Assembly (NCBI RefSeq): GCF_001556185.1
Contig: NZ_LSIJ01000043.1
Location: forward strand, 1-40,574
Source of the DNA: Sphingomonas sp. CCH10-B3
GTDB lineage: Bacteria; Pseudomonadota; Alphaproteobacteria; Sphingomonadales; Sphingomonadaceae
Direction of reading: 5' to 3'
Length of the DNA stretch: 40,574 bases
Notes under the pieces: model-generated
The model's input: the letters and a program-made list of their open reading frames with translations, nothing else
Databases searched by the model: none
Told to the model about the DNA's origin: nothing
Position numbers and translations under genes: made by a program
Part shown: positions 29,508 to 36,806 of the stretch, one piece after another
Layout: every line of letters begins with the position of its first letter
Position numbering within the stretch: position 1 is the stretch's first letter

Positions 29508-29924
29508 ATGGCCGACTATTTCACCCATTTCTCGTGCCTGCTCGACGTCGGCACGCCCGAGAACGCCGCCCGCGCGCTCGATCTCTACAACCGCCTGTCC
29601 GAGGACGGCGCATCGGAGGAACCGCCCTCCGAAGGTTTCCTCCTCTCGATCCAGCCGGAGCATGGCGGCAGCCAGCTCTGGATGCGTGACGACGTGACCG
29701 GCGATCCCGAGCGTCTCATCCACTTCGTGAAGCACTGCGCCGCCGAGTTCGGCCTCAAAGGCAGATGGGGCTTCCAATACGCCAACACCTGCTCGAAGCC
29801 CCGGCTCGATGGATTCGGCGGGGGCGCGCATGTCCTCGACCTCACCACCGGCGAGACCGTGGACTGGATCTACACCGATGGCTGGCTCGATCAGACCATC
29901 TCCGGCGAGGGAGGCCCGCTATGA
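29508..29924 (+). CDS. Conserved mobile-element protein of unknown function
   Basis: A 138-residue soluble protein from the ATG at 29508 (AGGAG at 29497-29501). It has the look of a small alpha/beta domain: M-A-D-Y-F-T-H-F-S-C-L-L-D-V-G at the start, W-M-R-D-D-V-T-G-D-P-E-R-L-I-H-F-V in the middle, and W-G-F-Q-Y-A-N-T-C-S-K-P-R-L-D-G-F-G-G-G-A towards the end. I know of no function. It is the first of three overlapping small genes between parB and the strawberry-notch gene; its stop overlaps the next start (ATGA). It probably belongs to the conserved plasmid/ICE backbone. Confidence 0.75.
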   Translation: MADYFTHFSCLLDVGTPENAARALDLYNRLSEDGASEEPPSEGFLLSIQPEHGGSQLWMRDDVTGDPERLIHFVKHCAAEFGLKGRWGFQYANTCSKPRLDGFGGGAHVLDLTTGETVDWIYTDGWLDQTISGEGGPL

Positions 29925-30184
29925 GCATCCCCTCCTACGCCCGGACCAATTTCCAGACCCTGCTGCGCGCGGCGGGCGACGGCAATCTCGCCCTCATGGA
30001 ATGCCTCGACGCGGTGACGGGCAGCCCGCGCTACGTCATCTGCGTCGTGGGGCGGGACGATGGCGATTACGTCTTCACGCCCTTCGGCCATCTCGCCGAC
30101 GGCAATCCCTATGACGCCTATCTACCGCCCGATCCCGGCGATCCCGAAGGCTTCGTGCGCCCCGAGCCGGGAGAGGCGCCATGA
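29921..30184 (+). CDS. DUF6117-family small protein
   Basis: An 87-residue protein beginning M-S-I-P-S-Y-A-R-T-N-F-Q-T-L-L-R-A-A, then L-A-L-M-E-C-L-D-A-V-T-G-S-P-R-Y-V-I-C-V-V. This matches my recollection of the DUF6117 family in alphaproteobacterial plasmids and islands. The last 25 residues are proline-rich and acidic. Function is unknown. It overlaps its neighbours on both sides by four bases (ATGA), so the three small genes are translated together. Confidence 0.75.
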   Translation: MSIPSYARTNFQTLLRAAGDGNLALMECLDAVTGSPRYVICVVGRDDGDYVFTPFGHLADGNPYDAYLPPDPGDPEGFVRPEPGEAP

Positions 30185-30477
30185 CCGACATCGACGCCAT
30201 CTTCGCGGCGGATCGCCAGCATCCGCCGCACGAACGGTCTCTGCCCTGGCCGGAAACCAGGGACGGCATCACCGTGGTCATCGAGCCCAAGCCGCACTGG
30301 GCCAACGACATGCGAGCCTTCCGATCCGAGGCTCGCGAATATTGCGCCTATGCCGATTGGGCCGAGAACGGCGCGCGCGCCAGGTTCTTCGGCCATGTCG
30401 ACACCTGCGGCAATGACCTGATCCGCAAGGCCCGCGCGCTCGTCGCCTGCGAGATTGCGGACGGACACTGGAACTGA
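30181..30477 (+). CDS. Small protein of unknown function
   Basis: A 98-residue protein starting at the ATGA overlap with the DUF6117 gene. Visible features are H-P-P-H-E-R-S-L-P-W-P-E near the start and C-A-Y-A-D-W-A-E-N-G-A-R-A-R-F-F-G-H-V-D-T-C-G in the second half, rich in aromatic residues. I do not recognise a family. It is followed at once by a strong terminator, so it ends the transcription unit. Codon use is like that of its neighbours, which supports it being a real gene. Confidence 0.7.
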   Translation: MTDIDAIFAADRQHPPHERSLPWPETRDGITVVIEPKPHWANDMRAFRSEAREYCAYADWAENGARARFFGHVDTCGNDLIRKARALVACEIADGHWN

Positions 30478-30482
30478 TCCCC

Positions 30483-30519
30483 GGAAAAGCGCCCCACCTA
30501 ACGGTCGGGCGCTTTTTCC
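30483..30519 (+). terminator. Intrinsic terminator after the small-gene cluster
   Basis: GGAAAAGCGCCC (30483-30494) pairs with GGGCGCTTTTTCC (30507-30519), leaving one extra T. It is a 12-bp stem with a T run, the clearest terminator in the window. It separates the parB/small-gene unit from the leader of the strawberry-notch gene, which should therefore have its own promoter. Confidence 0.8.
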
Positions 30520-30532
30520 ATGCCGGCGTCCC

Positions 30533-30628
30533 GAGAGTGAGAGGGCGGCCGGAACGGGTTTGAGCCGGTGCGGTCGAGAGAGAGCGCCGCGCGGCTCGTC
30601 CGTTTCCGCTCTCCTTAAGGCTCACATC
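30533..30628 (+). promoter_or_regulatory. Structured 5' leader, copy C (before the strawberry-notch gene)
   Basis: The same 5' box GAGAGTGAGAGGG (30533-30545) is followed by an outer stem CGGAACGG (30550-30557) with CCG/T/TTCCG (30600-30608). A middle stem GAGCCG (30562-30567) pairs with CGGCTC (30592-30597), and an inner GCGG (30570-30573) with CCGC (30587-30590). The loop again holds TCGAGAGAGAG. The stem sequences differ from copies A and B, yet pairing is kept. AAGG at 30617-30620 is the likely ribosome binding site. Confidence 0.65.
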
Positions 30629-33190
30629 ATGACCCTGATTTCCGCATCCGTGGCGGCGTCCGCCGCCGCGCCGCTTCCGCTCGGCTCCAATCCCGAACCC
30701 GCCGGCGCCATCTTCACGGCCGCCGGTCTGCTGCTGCCCCATCTCGAACGCGGCGAGCGCGTCGACGCCGCCGCCCTGCGTGTGGCGATGGAGACCGCCT
30801 TCGGCGCATCGGACGCCACCGGCGCCTGGGACTGGAAGACGGCCTATGACGCCTGCGAGGCGGCGACCGTCCTGTTCCTCCGCAAATACGGACGTGCGCT
30901 TTTCCGCAAAGCCGGGTCTCCGGCTGCGCGGCTGTCCGCGCTGTCGAAAATCGCCAACCTTCTGCCGACGCATACACGTCGGTCGACGGAGAGCCAGACC
31001 TTCCAGCAATTCTCGACGCCGATCCCGCTCGGCCTCGTCGCCGCCCACGCCGCGGCAATCACTCCGGCCGACCGGGTGCTGGAGCCTTCGGCCGGCACCG
31101 GCCTGTTCGCCATCTTCGCCGAGATCGCTGGCGGCGCGCTCGTCCTCAACGAGCTGGCCGACACCCGCGCCGGCCTGCTGTCGCTTCTCTTCCCGGCCAT
31201 TCCCGTCACCCGCTTCGACGCGGCCCAGATCGATGATCATCTCGATCCCGCCGTCACGCCCAGCGTCGTGCTGATGAACCCGCCGTTCTCCGCAATGGCC
31301 AATGTCGAAGGCCGCATAGCCGACACCACATATCGCCATGTCGCCTCAGCGCTGGCGCGTCTGGCTCCCGGCGGAAGACTGGTGACGATCACCGGCGCCA
31401 ACTTCGCGCCCGACAATCTGGCCTGGCGGGACGCCTTCATTCGCCTGCAGGAGCGCGGGCGCATCGTCTTCTCCGCCGCCATCGACGGCGCGGTCTATGC
31501 CAAACACGGCACGACGTTTCCGACGCGGCTGACCGTCATCGACAAGCGGCCCGCCGACGATCCGGCCGTGTTCCCGGCCGCACCCGGCGTTGCCTCGAAC
31601 GCCGCCACGCTGCTGGGCTGGCTCGACGATCATCTGCCGACACGGCTCGCCGTCGCCCCCTCCCTCACGGTCCCGACCGTCGCGGCTTCCGTCCCTCGCA
31701 GCGTGCGCGGCTATATCAACCGCACCGCCAAGGCCGTCCCCGCTGCCGTGCCGATGGCCGAGCCGGAGGGCCTGCCACTCTCATACGAGACCCAGGACGG
31801 CCTAGCGGGCGAAGGCGGCCGCTTGTCGGACGGCATCTATGAAGAATACGGATTGCAGGCGATCCGTATTGCCGGTTCTCAGGCGCACCCCACCAGGCTG
31901 GTGCAATCGGCGGCGATGGCTTCGGTCGCCCCGCCCAGACCGAGCTATCGTCCGCACCTCCCGGTCAATATCCACGAGCTGCTCTCCGACGCGCAGCTCG
32001 AGACCGTCATTTATGCCGGCGAGGCTCACTCCGATCATCTTGCCGGATCGTGGACGGTGGACGCCACCTTCGATGTCGTCACCGCCGCGCGCGAGGATGC
32101 GACGAACGCCGCGCGCTTCCGGCGCGGCTTCATGATCGGTGACGGCACCGGCGTCGGCAAAGGGCGTCAGTCCGCCGCGATCATACTCGACAACTGGCTC
32201 CAGGGCCGCCGCAAGGCGGTCTGGATCTCGAAGTCCGACAAGTTGATCGAGGACGCGCAGCGCGACTGGTCGGCGCTCGGCATGGAGCGCCTGCTGGTCA
32301 CGCCGCTGTCGCGCTTCCCGCAGGGGCGGCCGATCACGCTGCCAGAAGGCGTCCTGTTTACGACCTATGCCACGCTACGCTCCGACGACCGTGGCGAGAA
32401 GGTTTCGCGCGTCCGGCAGATCGTCGAATGGTTGGGCTCCGACTTCGACGGAGTCCTCATTTTCGACGAGGCGCACGCAATGCAGAACGCCGGTGGCGGC
32501 AAGGGAGAACGCGGCGACGTCGCCGCCTCGCAGCAGGGCCGCGCGGGTCTGCGGCTCCAGCACGCGCTGCCGAACGCCCGCGTCGTCTATGTCTCGGCGA
32601 CCGGCGCCACGACGGTCCACAACCTCGCCTACGCCCAGCGGCTCGGCCTGTGGGGCGGCGAGGATTTTCCGTTCAGCACTCGCGCCGAGTTCGTCGAGGC
32701 GATCGAGGCCGGCGGCGTCGCGGCGATGGAGGTGCTGGCCCGCGACCTGCGCGCGCTCGGCCTCTACACCGCCCGCTCGCTCTCCTTCGACGGCGTGGAA
32801 TACGAACTGGTCGAGCACGCGCTGACCCTCGAGCAGACCCGCATCTACGATGCCTATGCCGGGGCCTTCGCCATCATCCATAACCACCTCGACGCGGCGA
32901 TGGAGGCGGCCAATATCACCGGCGCGTCCGGCACGCTTAACCGGCAGGCCAAGTCCGCCGCCCGCTCGGCCTTCGAGAGCGCCAAGCAGCGTTTCTTCGG
33001 CCATCTGCTCACCAGCATGAAGACGCCGACCCTGATCCGGTCGATCACCAGCGACCTGGAAGCCGACCACGCCGCCGTCATTCAGATCGTCTCCACGGGC
33101 GAGGCGTTGATGGAGCGCCGGCTGGCCGAGCTGCCGACCGAGGAATGGAACGACGTTCGCGTCGACATCACGCCGAGGGAATATGTCTAA
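30629..33190 (+). CDS. Strawberry-notch methyltransferase-helicase, N-terminal part (gene split by a RIT element)
   Basis: The first 853 residues of a bifunctional backbone protein. A methyltransferase-like domain comes first: V-L-E-P-S-A-G-T-G (residues 150-158) and L-M-N-P-P-F (215-220) are SAM-binding and N6-adenine-type catalytic motifs. The first helicase domain of the strawberry-notch family follows, with G-D-G-T-G-V-G-K-G-R (504-513), F-D-E-A-H-A-M (DEAH 613-616) and V-S-A-T-G (motif III 656-658). The protein ends R-E-Y-V-stop, where the stop is the first codon of the inserted element. The missing second helicase domain is at 38258. The unbroken protein would be about 1449 residues. 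Whether the split halves still work together is unknown. Confidence 0.88.
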   Translation: MTLISASVAASAAAPLPLGSNPEPAGAIFTAAGLLLPHLERGERVDAAALRVAMETAFGASDATGAWDWKTAYDACEAATVLFLRKYGRALFRKAGSPAARLSALSKIANLLPTHTRRSTESQTFQQFSTPIPLGLVAAHAAAITPADRVLEPSAGTGLFAIFAEIAGGALVLNELADTRAGLLSLLFPAIPVTRFDAAQIDDHLDPAVTPSVVLMNPPFSAMANVEGRIADTTYRHVASALARLAPGGRLVTITGANFAPDNLAWRDAFIRLQERGRIVFSAAIDGAVYAKHGTTFPTRLTVIDKRPADDPAVFPAAPGVASNAATLLGWLDDHLPTRLAVAPSLTVPTVAASVPRSVRGYINRTAKAVPAAVPMAEPEGLPLSYETQDGLAGEGGRLSDGIYEEYGLQAIRIAGSQAHPTRLVQSAAMASVAPPRPSYRPHLPVNIHELLSDAQLETVIYAGEAHSDHLAGSWTVDATFDVVTAAREDATNAARFRRGFMIGDGTGVGKGRQSAAIILDNWLQGRRKAVWISKSDKLIEDAQRDWSALGMERLLVTPLSRFPQGRPITLPEGVLFTTYATLRSDDRGEKVSRVRQIVEWLGSDFDGVLIFDEAHAMQNAGGGKGERGDVAASQQGRAGLRLQHALPNARVVYVSATGATTVHNLAYAQRLGLWGGEDFPFSTRAEFVEAIEAGGVAAMEVLARDLRALGLYTARSLSFDGVEYELVEHALTLEQTRIYDAYAGAFAIIHNHLDAAMEAANITGASGTLNRQAKSAARSAFESAKQRFFGHLLTSMKTPTLIRSITSDLEADHAAVIQIVSTGEALMERRLAELPTEEWNDVRVDITPREYV

Positions 33191-33216
33191 TGTTGAGCTC
33201 AACATTAAACATATTC
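33179..33216. repeat. 38-bp palindrome at the left junction of the RIT element
   Basis: Two 19-base arms (33179-33197 and 33198-33216) match at all but one pair. The inner 20 bp (33188-33207, TAATGTTGAGCTCAACATTA) are perfectly palindromic. The outer GAATATGT comes from the host gene side and ACATATTC from the inverted repeat. Such symmetry is expected of a tyrosine-recombinase crossover site. No equivalent palindrome exists at the right end. Confidence 0.75.
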
Positions 33217-33298
33217 TTTGCAGTCGCAGTTTATGTCGAGCGTGGTGGCGGGAGGCGCAGGTTTCCTTCGGTTTTCCATGATTTCACTCCAGATAATT
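33212..33298. repeat. Left terminal inverted repeat of the RIT element
   Basis: 87 bp, matching the reverse complement of 38239-38325 at 86 positions; the difference is T at 33246. It begins TATTCTTTGCAG and ends CCAGATAATT. Read outward, it contains GGAG and an ATG like the right copy, but here it would be translated away from the recombinases into the antisense of the helicase gene and stops after 24 codons. Confidence 0.92.
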
Positions 33299-33300
33299 AC

Positions 33301-33332
33301 GGTTCCCTCGACCTCAACAAGTCGAAGGAACC
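33301..33332 (+). promoter_or_regulatory. Hairpin that covers the ritA ribosome binding site
   Basis: GGTTCCCTCGAC (33301-33312) pairs with GTCGAAGGAACC (33321-33332) with a single imperfect pair and an 8-nt loop. The AAGGA ribosome binding site (33325-33329) is in the 3' arm, seven bases before the ritA ATG. Transcripts entering from outside would fold and hide it; a transcript beginning inside the 5' arm would not. Confidence 0.65.
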
Positions 33333-33335
33333 AAC

Positions 33336-34883
33336 ATGCGATCAAGATCATCATTGCCGTTTCGAGCGGCCCCGCTCCGGGTCGAAGACCCGCCCAGTCA
33401 CGGCACCCTTCTCACCACATTCCTCTCCTCTCAGTCGCTCGACGAGAAGTCAGGCTGTGCGGTTCTGTATGGCGCGGCGGTCCGCCATTTCCTGCATTGG
33501 CTGGGCCTGCATAGGATCGCCATCCGCACGATTGACGATCGGGCTGTCCGGCGGTTCGAAAAGCATGGGTGCCGGTGCCACCGGTATTCGGCGCAGCAAG
33601 CGCACTACAAGGCTGACCAAGCAGCAAGGGTCAGGCGCTTCGTCCGGTTCCTGGAAGATCAAGGCTACGTCGAAGTCGACGACGGGATCGACGATCTGCC
33701 ACGGCACCTCGCCGACTATTCCGATGCGATCGATCGCCTGCAACTTGCCGAGGGACCGGCACAGGCCTATCGGTCCGAGGCCGAGCATTTCGTGGCCTGG
33801 CTTCGCATGGCGCGGCGCCAATGGATCGATATCGATGACACGATCATCGACCACTATGCAGCGCATGATTGCCGATGCCCGGTCTGGCGCAAGCGGGGCA
33901 AGTTGGTCGCAACGGGCACCAAGCGGCGGCGGCGATGCGCACGGCACTTCGTCGAGTTCCTGCGAGGCCGGGGCGCCATCCCATTGGTTGAACCGGTGGC
34001 GGACGATGACCCGCACATGTCGGCTTACTTGGCATGGCTCAAGCAACACCGCGGCGCCACGGACGAGACGATCCGGCGCTACCGGACCGATATCAGACGG
34101 CTCATGCCAATGCTGGGCGAGCCTTCGCAATGGGATGCCGCCGGACTCAGGAGCGCATTCCAACGACGAAGCAAGGAGACGCCGGGGTCGGCATCGCTGC
34201 TCGTCACGATAATGAGGAGCTACATCCGGTTTCTGGTCGTGCGTGGCGAGTGCCGGCCGGCATTGTTGCATGCAGTTCCATCAGTACAGCGCTACCGCCT
34301 TTCGACGCTGCCGCGCCACGTCGACCCGGCAACGATCGAGAGGATCATTGCGGCCTGTCCGACAGATCGTCCGGTGGAAGTCCGGGACAAGGCCATCATT
34401 CTCCTGCTCGCCAGGCTCGGCCTGCGGGCTGCCGATATTCAGAACATGCGTCTCGACGACATCGACTGGCGATCCGGCCACCTGACGGTCAAGGGCAAGA
34501 CGCGTCGACCGGACCGCCTGCCATTGCCGCAGGATGTTGGCGACGCGATCCTGGCATATCTTGCGGCAGCCCGCCCGAAGGCCGCCGAAGAGCATCTGTT
34601 CCTGCGTGCACAAGCACCGTTTCGGCCATTCCGCTCGTCCGCTGAGATAGCGGGCATCGTCGCTCGTACGCGCGACCGCGGTGGGATCGAAGGAGTGCCG
34701 ACCGGGTCGCACATATTCCGGCATTCGCTTGCCACCAACCTGCTGCGCGCGGGCGCAGGCCTGGAGTCCGTCGGGACCATCCTGCGTCACAGCTCGCCCG
34801 AGACCACTGCCATCTACGCCAAGGTCGATCTGCCGATGCTCATGAAGATCGCGCAGCCCTGGCCGGGAGAACAGTCATGCTGA
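33336..34883 (+). CDS. Tyrosine recombinase, first of the RIT trio (RitA)
   Basis: A 515-residue site-specific recombinase, longer than its two partners. The C-terminal catalytic domain shows R364 (L-G-L-R-A-A-D), the lysine region V-K-G-K-T-R-R, H459-I-F-R462-H, the R-H-S-S-P-E-T-T histidine motif and the nucleophile Y494 (A-I-Y-A-K-V), so it looks complete. The N-terminal half is unusual: C79-R-C81-H and C179-R-C181-P, exactly 100 residues apart, suggest a duplicated DNA-binding module, possibly metal-binding. The ATG at 33336 has AAGGA inside a hairpin. The stop overlaps the next gene's start by seven bases. Confidence 0.9.
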   Translation: MRSRSSLPFRAAPLRVEDPPSHGTLLTTFLSSQSLDEKSGCAVLYGAAVRHFLHWLGLHRIAIRTIDDRAVRRFEKHGCRCHRYSAQQAHYKADQAARVRRFVRFLEDQGYVEVDDGIDDLPRHLADYSDAIDRLQLAEGPAQAYRSEAEHFVAWLRMARRQWIDIDDTIIDHYAAHDCRCPVWRKRGKLVATGTKRRRRCARHFVEFLRGRGAIPLVEPVADDDPHMSAYLAWLKQHRGATDETIRRYRTDIRRLMPMLGEPSQWDAAGLRSAFQRRSKETPGSASLLVTIMRSYIRFLVVRGECRPALLHAVPSVQRYRLSTLPRHVDPATIERIIAACPTDRPVEVRDKAIILLLARLGLRAADIQNMRLDDIDWRSGHLTVKGKTRRPDRLPLPQDVGDAILAYLAAARPKAAEEHLFLRAQAPFRPFRSSAEIAGIVARTRDRGGIEGVPTGSHIFRHSLATNLLRAGAGLESVGTILRHSSPETTAIYAKVDLPMLMKIAQPWPGEQSC

Positions 34884-35791
34884 ACATCCACATTTCCAGA
34901 TACGTGGCGCTGCATCGCAGCCTCGGGCTGAAGTTCTCTGAACAGGAACGCATGCTGCGCCTGTACGCCGCCTACGCCGGGGGTTTCGGCGATCGGCACA
35001 CTCAGGTCCAGCGCATCTACGACTGGTGCCATACGTCGAGCTCACAATATGTGGCCCGCCGGAGGTTCGACACCGCACGTAACTTCAGCCTTTTCGCTCA
35101 CGCCGAAGATTCAGGCCACGAAGTTCCGCCTGCCGGCGTCTTCGGTCGGGGCAAGCGGCCACGCCCGACGCCGACCATCATTGAGCCGGACCAGGTGCGG
35201 GCGATCATGACTGCTGCATTGGACGTTCCACCCCAAGGCACGATCAGCCCACACACGTACCATTACCTGTTCGGGCTGCTGGCGGCGACAGGTCTCCGGA
35301 TTTCCGAGGCCCTCGCATTACAATGCAAAGATCTGGTCGAGGATGGCCTGATCGTCCGCAACGGCAAGTTTGGCAAGCAGCGGCTGATTGCCTTGCAGCC
35401 ATCGACGCGCCAAGCACTCGAAGCCTATCTCGCCCTCCGCGAGAAGCACGCGGCCAGGGGCAACGACCTGTTCGTCACTATCCGGGGACGGGCACCGCAC
35501 AAGGTGCGCGCCCACGTCGTGTTCGTCAGATTGGCCCGGCAGCTCGGATATCGTGGACCAACCGGTACGGCGGGCATGCGACTCCACGATCTGCGGCACA
35601 CCTTCGCTGTCCGTTCCCTTGAGTCCTGCCCACCTGACAGGGAGGCCATCGCTCACCACATGGCCGGTCTCAGTGTCTATCTGGGGCACGCGTCGGTCGC
35701 CAACACGTACTGGTATCTCGAGGCCACTCCGGTGCTGCTGCGCGACATTGCGGCTGCGAGCGAGCAGCTTTACCGGGGAGAGGCGGCATGA
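34877..35791 (+). CDS. Tyrosine recombinase, second of the RIT trio (RitB)
   Basis: A 304-residue recombinase. An N-terminal SAM-like core-binding domain spans about residues 1-95. The catalytic residues are in T-G-L-R-I-S-E-A-L, G-K-F-G-K-Q-R, L-H-D-L-R-H-T-F-A, L-G-H-A-S-V-A-N-T and the tyrosines of T-Y-W-Y-L-E, so the active site appears intact. It overlaps ritA by seven bases and ritC by four (ATGA), which forces coordinated translation. In RIT elements the three recombinases are thought to act together; their division of labour is not known. Confidence 0.9.
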   Translation: MLNIHISRYVALHRSLGLKFSEQERMLRLYAAYAGGFGDRHTQVQRIYDWCHTSSSQYVARRRFDTARNFSLFAHAEDSGHEVPPAGVFGRGKRPRPTPTIIEPDQVRAIMTAALDVPPQGTISPHTYHYLFGLLAATGLRISEALALQCKDLVEDGLIVRNGKFGKQRLIALQPSTRQALEAYLALREKHAARGNDLFVTIRGRAPHKVRAHVVFVRLARQLGYRGPTGTAGMRLHDLRHTFAVRSLESCPPDREAIAHHMAGLSVYLGHASVANTYWYLEATPVLLRDIAAASEQLYRGEAA

Positions 35792-36804
35792 CGGCGCTCG
35801 CTCCGCATCTCTCGGCATACCTGCGTGAGCATCTGCCACGCGAACGTGCTGTCAGCCCGCACACAGTGAAGACTTATGCCAACTGCTTCGTCCTCCTCGT
35901 TCAGTTCGCTGCCGATCGGCTGAAGCGTCGGCCGACCGATCTTGAGATCGAGGATCTCGGCCCCGACATGATCATGGCTTTCCTGGACCATGTCGAGACC
36001 GGGCGCGGCAGCTGTGTGCGGACCCGCAATGGCAGGCTCGCCGCGATCCGGTCCTTCTTCCGGTACATCGAGTATCGGATTCCGGCCTGCCTGGATCTGG
36101 CCCTCCGCGTCAGATCGATCCCGACCAAGAAGACCGACAAGGCGCTGATCGACTACCTCGACCGGGCCGAGATCAAGGCTTTGCTCGATGCCCCGGATCC
36201 CCGGACACGCCTTGGCACCCGCGATCGCGCGATGCTGCATCTGGCCTATGCCGGCGGGCTGAGAGTGTCGGAACTCGTAACGCTGCAGCTGCGCGATTTC
36301 CCGGACCGCTCCCTGTCCACCGTGCACATCATGGGCAAGGGTCGGCGTGAACGGGTCCTGCCGCTCTGGAAAGAGACCCAGTTCGTATTGCGCGCGTGGC
36401 TTGCGATACGGCCCGACGCGCAAGCTGCCGAGATATTCCTCAATGCCAACGGGCAGCCCATGACCCGCGACGGATTTGCGTTCCGTTTGGCCGAGCACGT
36501 CAAGACCGCGGCAACGAAGCAGCCGTCGATCCTTGGCAAGCGGGTTACGCCGCACGGGCTGCGGCATTCCTGTGCGATGCACACGCTCGCGGCGACCGGG
36601 GACATTCGCAAGGTTGCATTGTGGCTCGGCCACGCCAGCATCCAGAGCACCGAGACCTATTTGCGCGCCGATCCCGAGGAGAAGCTGCAAATCCTCGCGG
36701 CTCACGGCGCACCCGCCATCAGGCCCGGGCGCTTCAAGCCGCAAAGCGACGATCTACTATCAATGCTTCAGGAAATACGTGCAGGAGGTCATGTCAAAAT
36801 TTGA
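35788..36804 (+). CDS. Tyrosine recombinase, third of the RIT trio (RitC)
   Basis: A 338-residue XerC/D-like recombinase. The core-binding domain (residues about 5-105) has V-S-P-H-T-V-K-T-Y and R-N-G-R-L-A-A-I-R-S-F-F-R-Y. The catalytic domain has G-G-L-R-V-S-E-L, M-G-K-G-R-R-E-R, T-P-H-G-L-R-H-S, L-G-H-A-S-I-Q-S-T and T-Y-L-R with the nucleophile tyrosine. The gene starts at an ATGA overlap with ritB. Its last codons (V-K-I-stop) overlap the last codons of the oppositely directed passenger gene (V-K-F-stop) inside a 15-bp palindrome. Confidence 0.9.
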   Translation: MTALAPHLSAYLREHLPRERAVSPHTVKTYANCFVLLVQFAADRLKRRPTDLEIEDLGPDMIMAFLDHVETGRGSCVRTRNGRLAAIRSFFRYIEYRIPACLDLALRVRSIPTKKTDKALIDYLDRAEIKALLDAPDPRTRLGTRDRAMLHLAYAGGLRVSELVTLQLRDFPDRSLSTVHIMGKGRRERVLPLWKETQFVLRAWLAIRPDAQAAEIFLNANGQPMTRDGFAFRLAEHVKTAATKQPSILGKRVTPHGLRHSCAMHTLAATGDIRKVALWLGHASIQSTETYLRADPEEKLQILAAHGAPAIRPGRFKPQSDDLLSMLQEIRAGGHVKI

Positions 36805-36806
36805 CA
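36792..36806. repeat. 15-bp palindrome shared by two convergent stop codons
   Basis: TGTCAAAATTTGACA is perfectly symmetric around 36799. On the plus strand it ends ritC (GTC AAA ATT TGA). On the minus strand it ends the passenger gene (GTC AAA TTT TGA). The genes overlap by 11 bp. A short palindrome like this may be a recombination scar or a weak bidirectional terminator. Confidence 0.7.
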
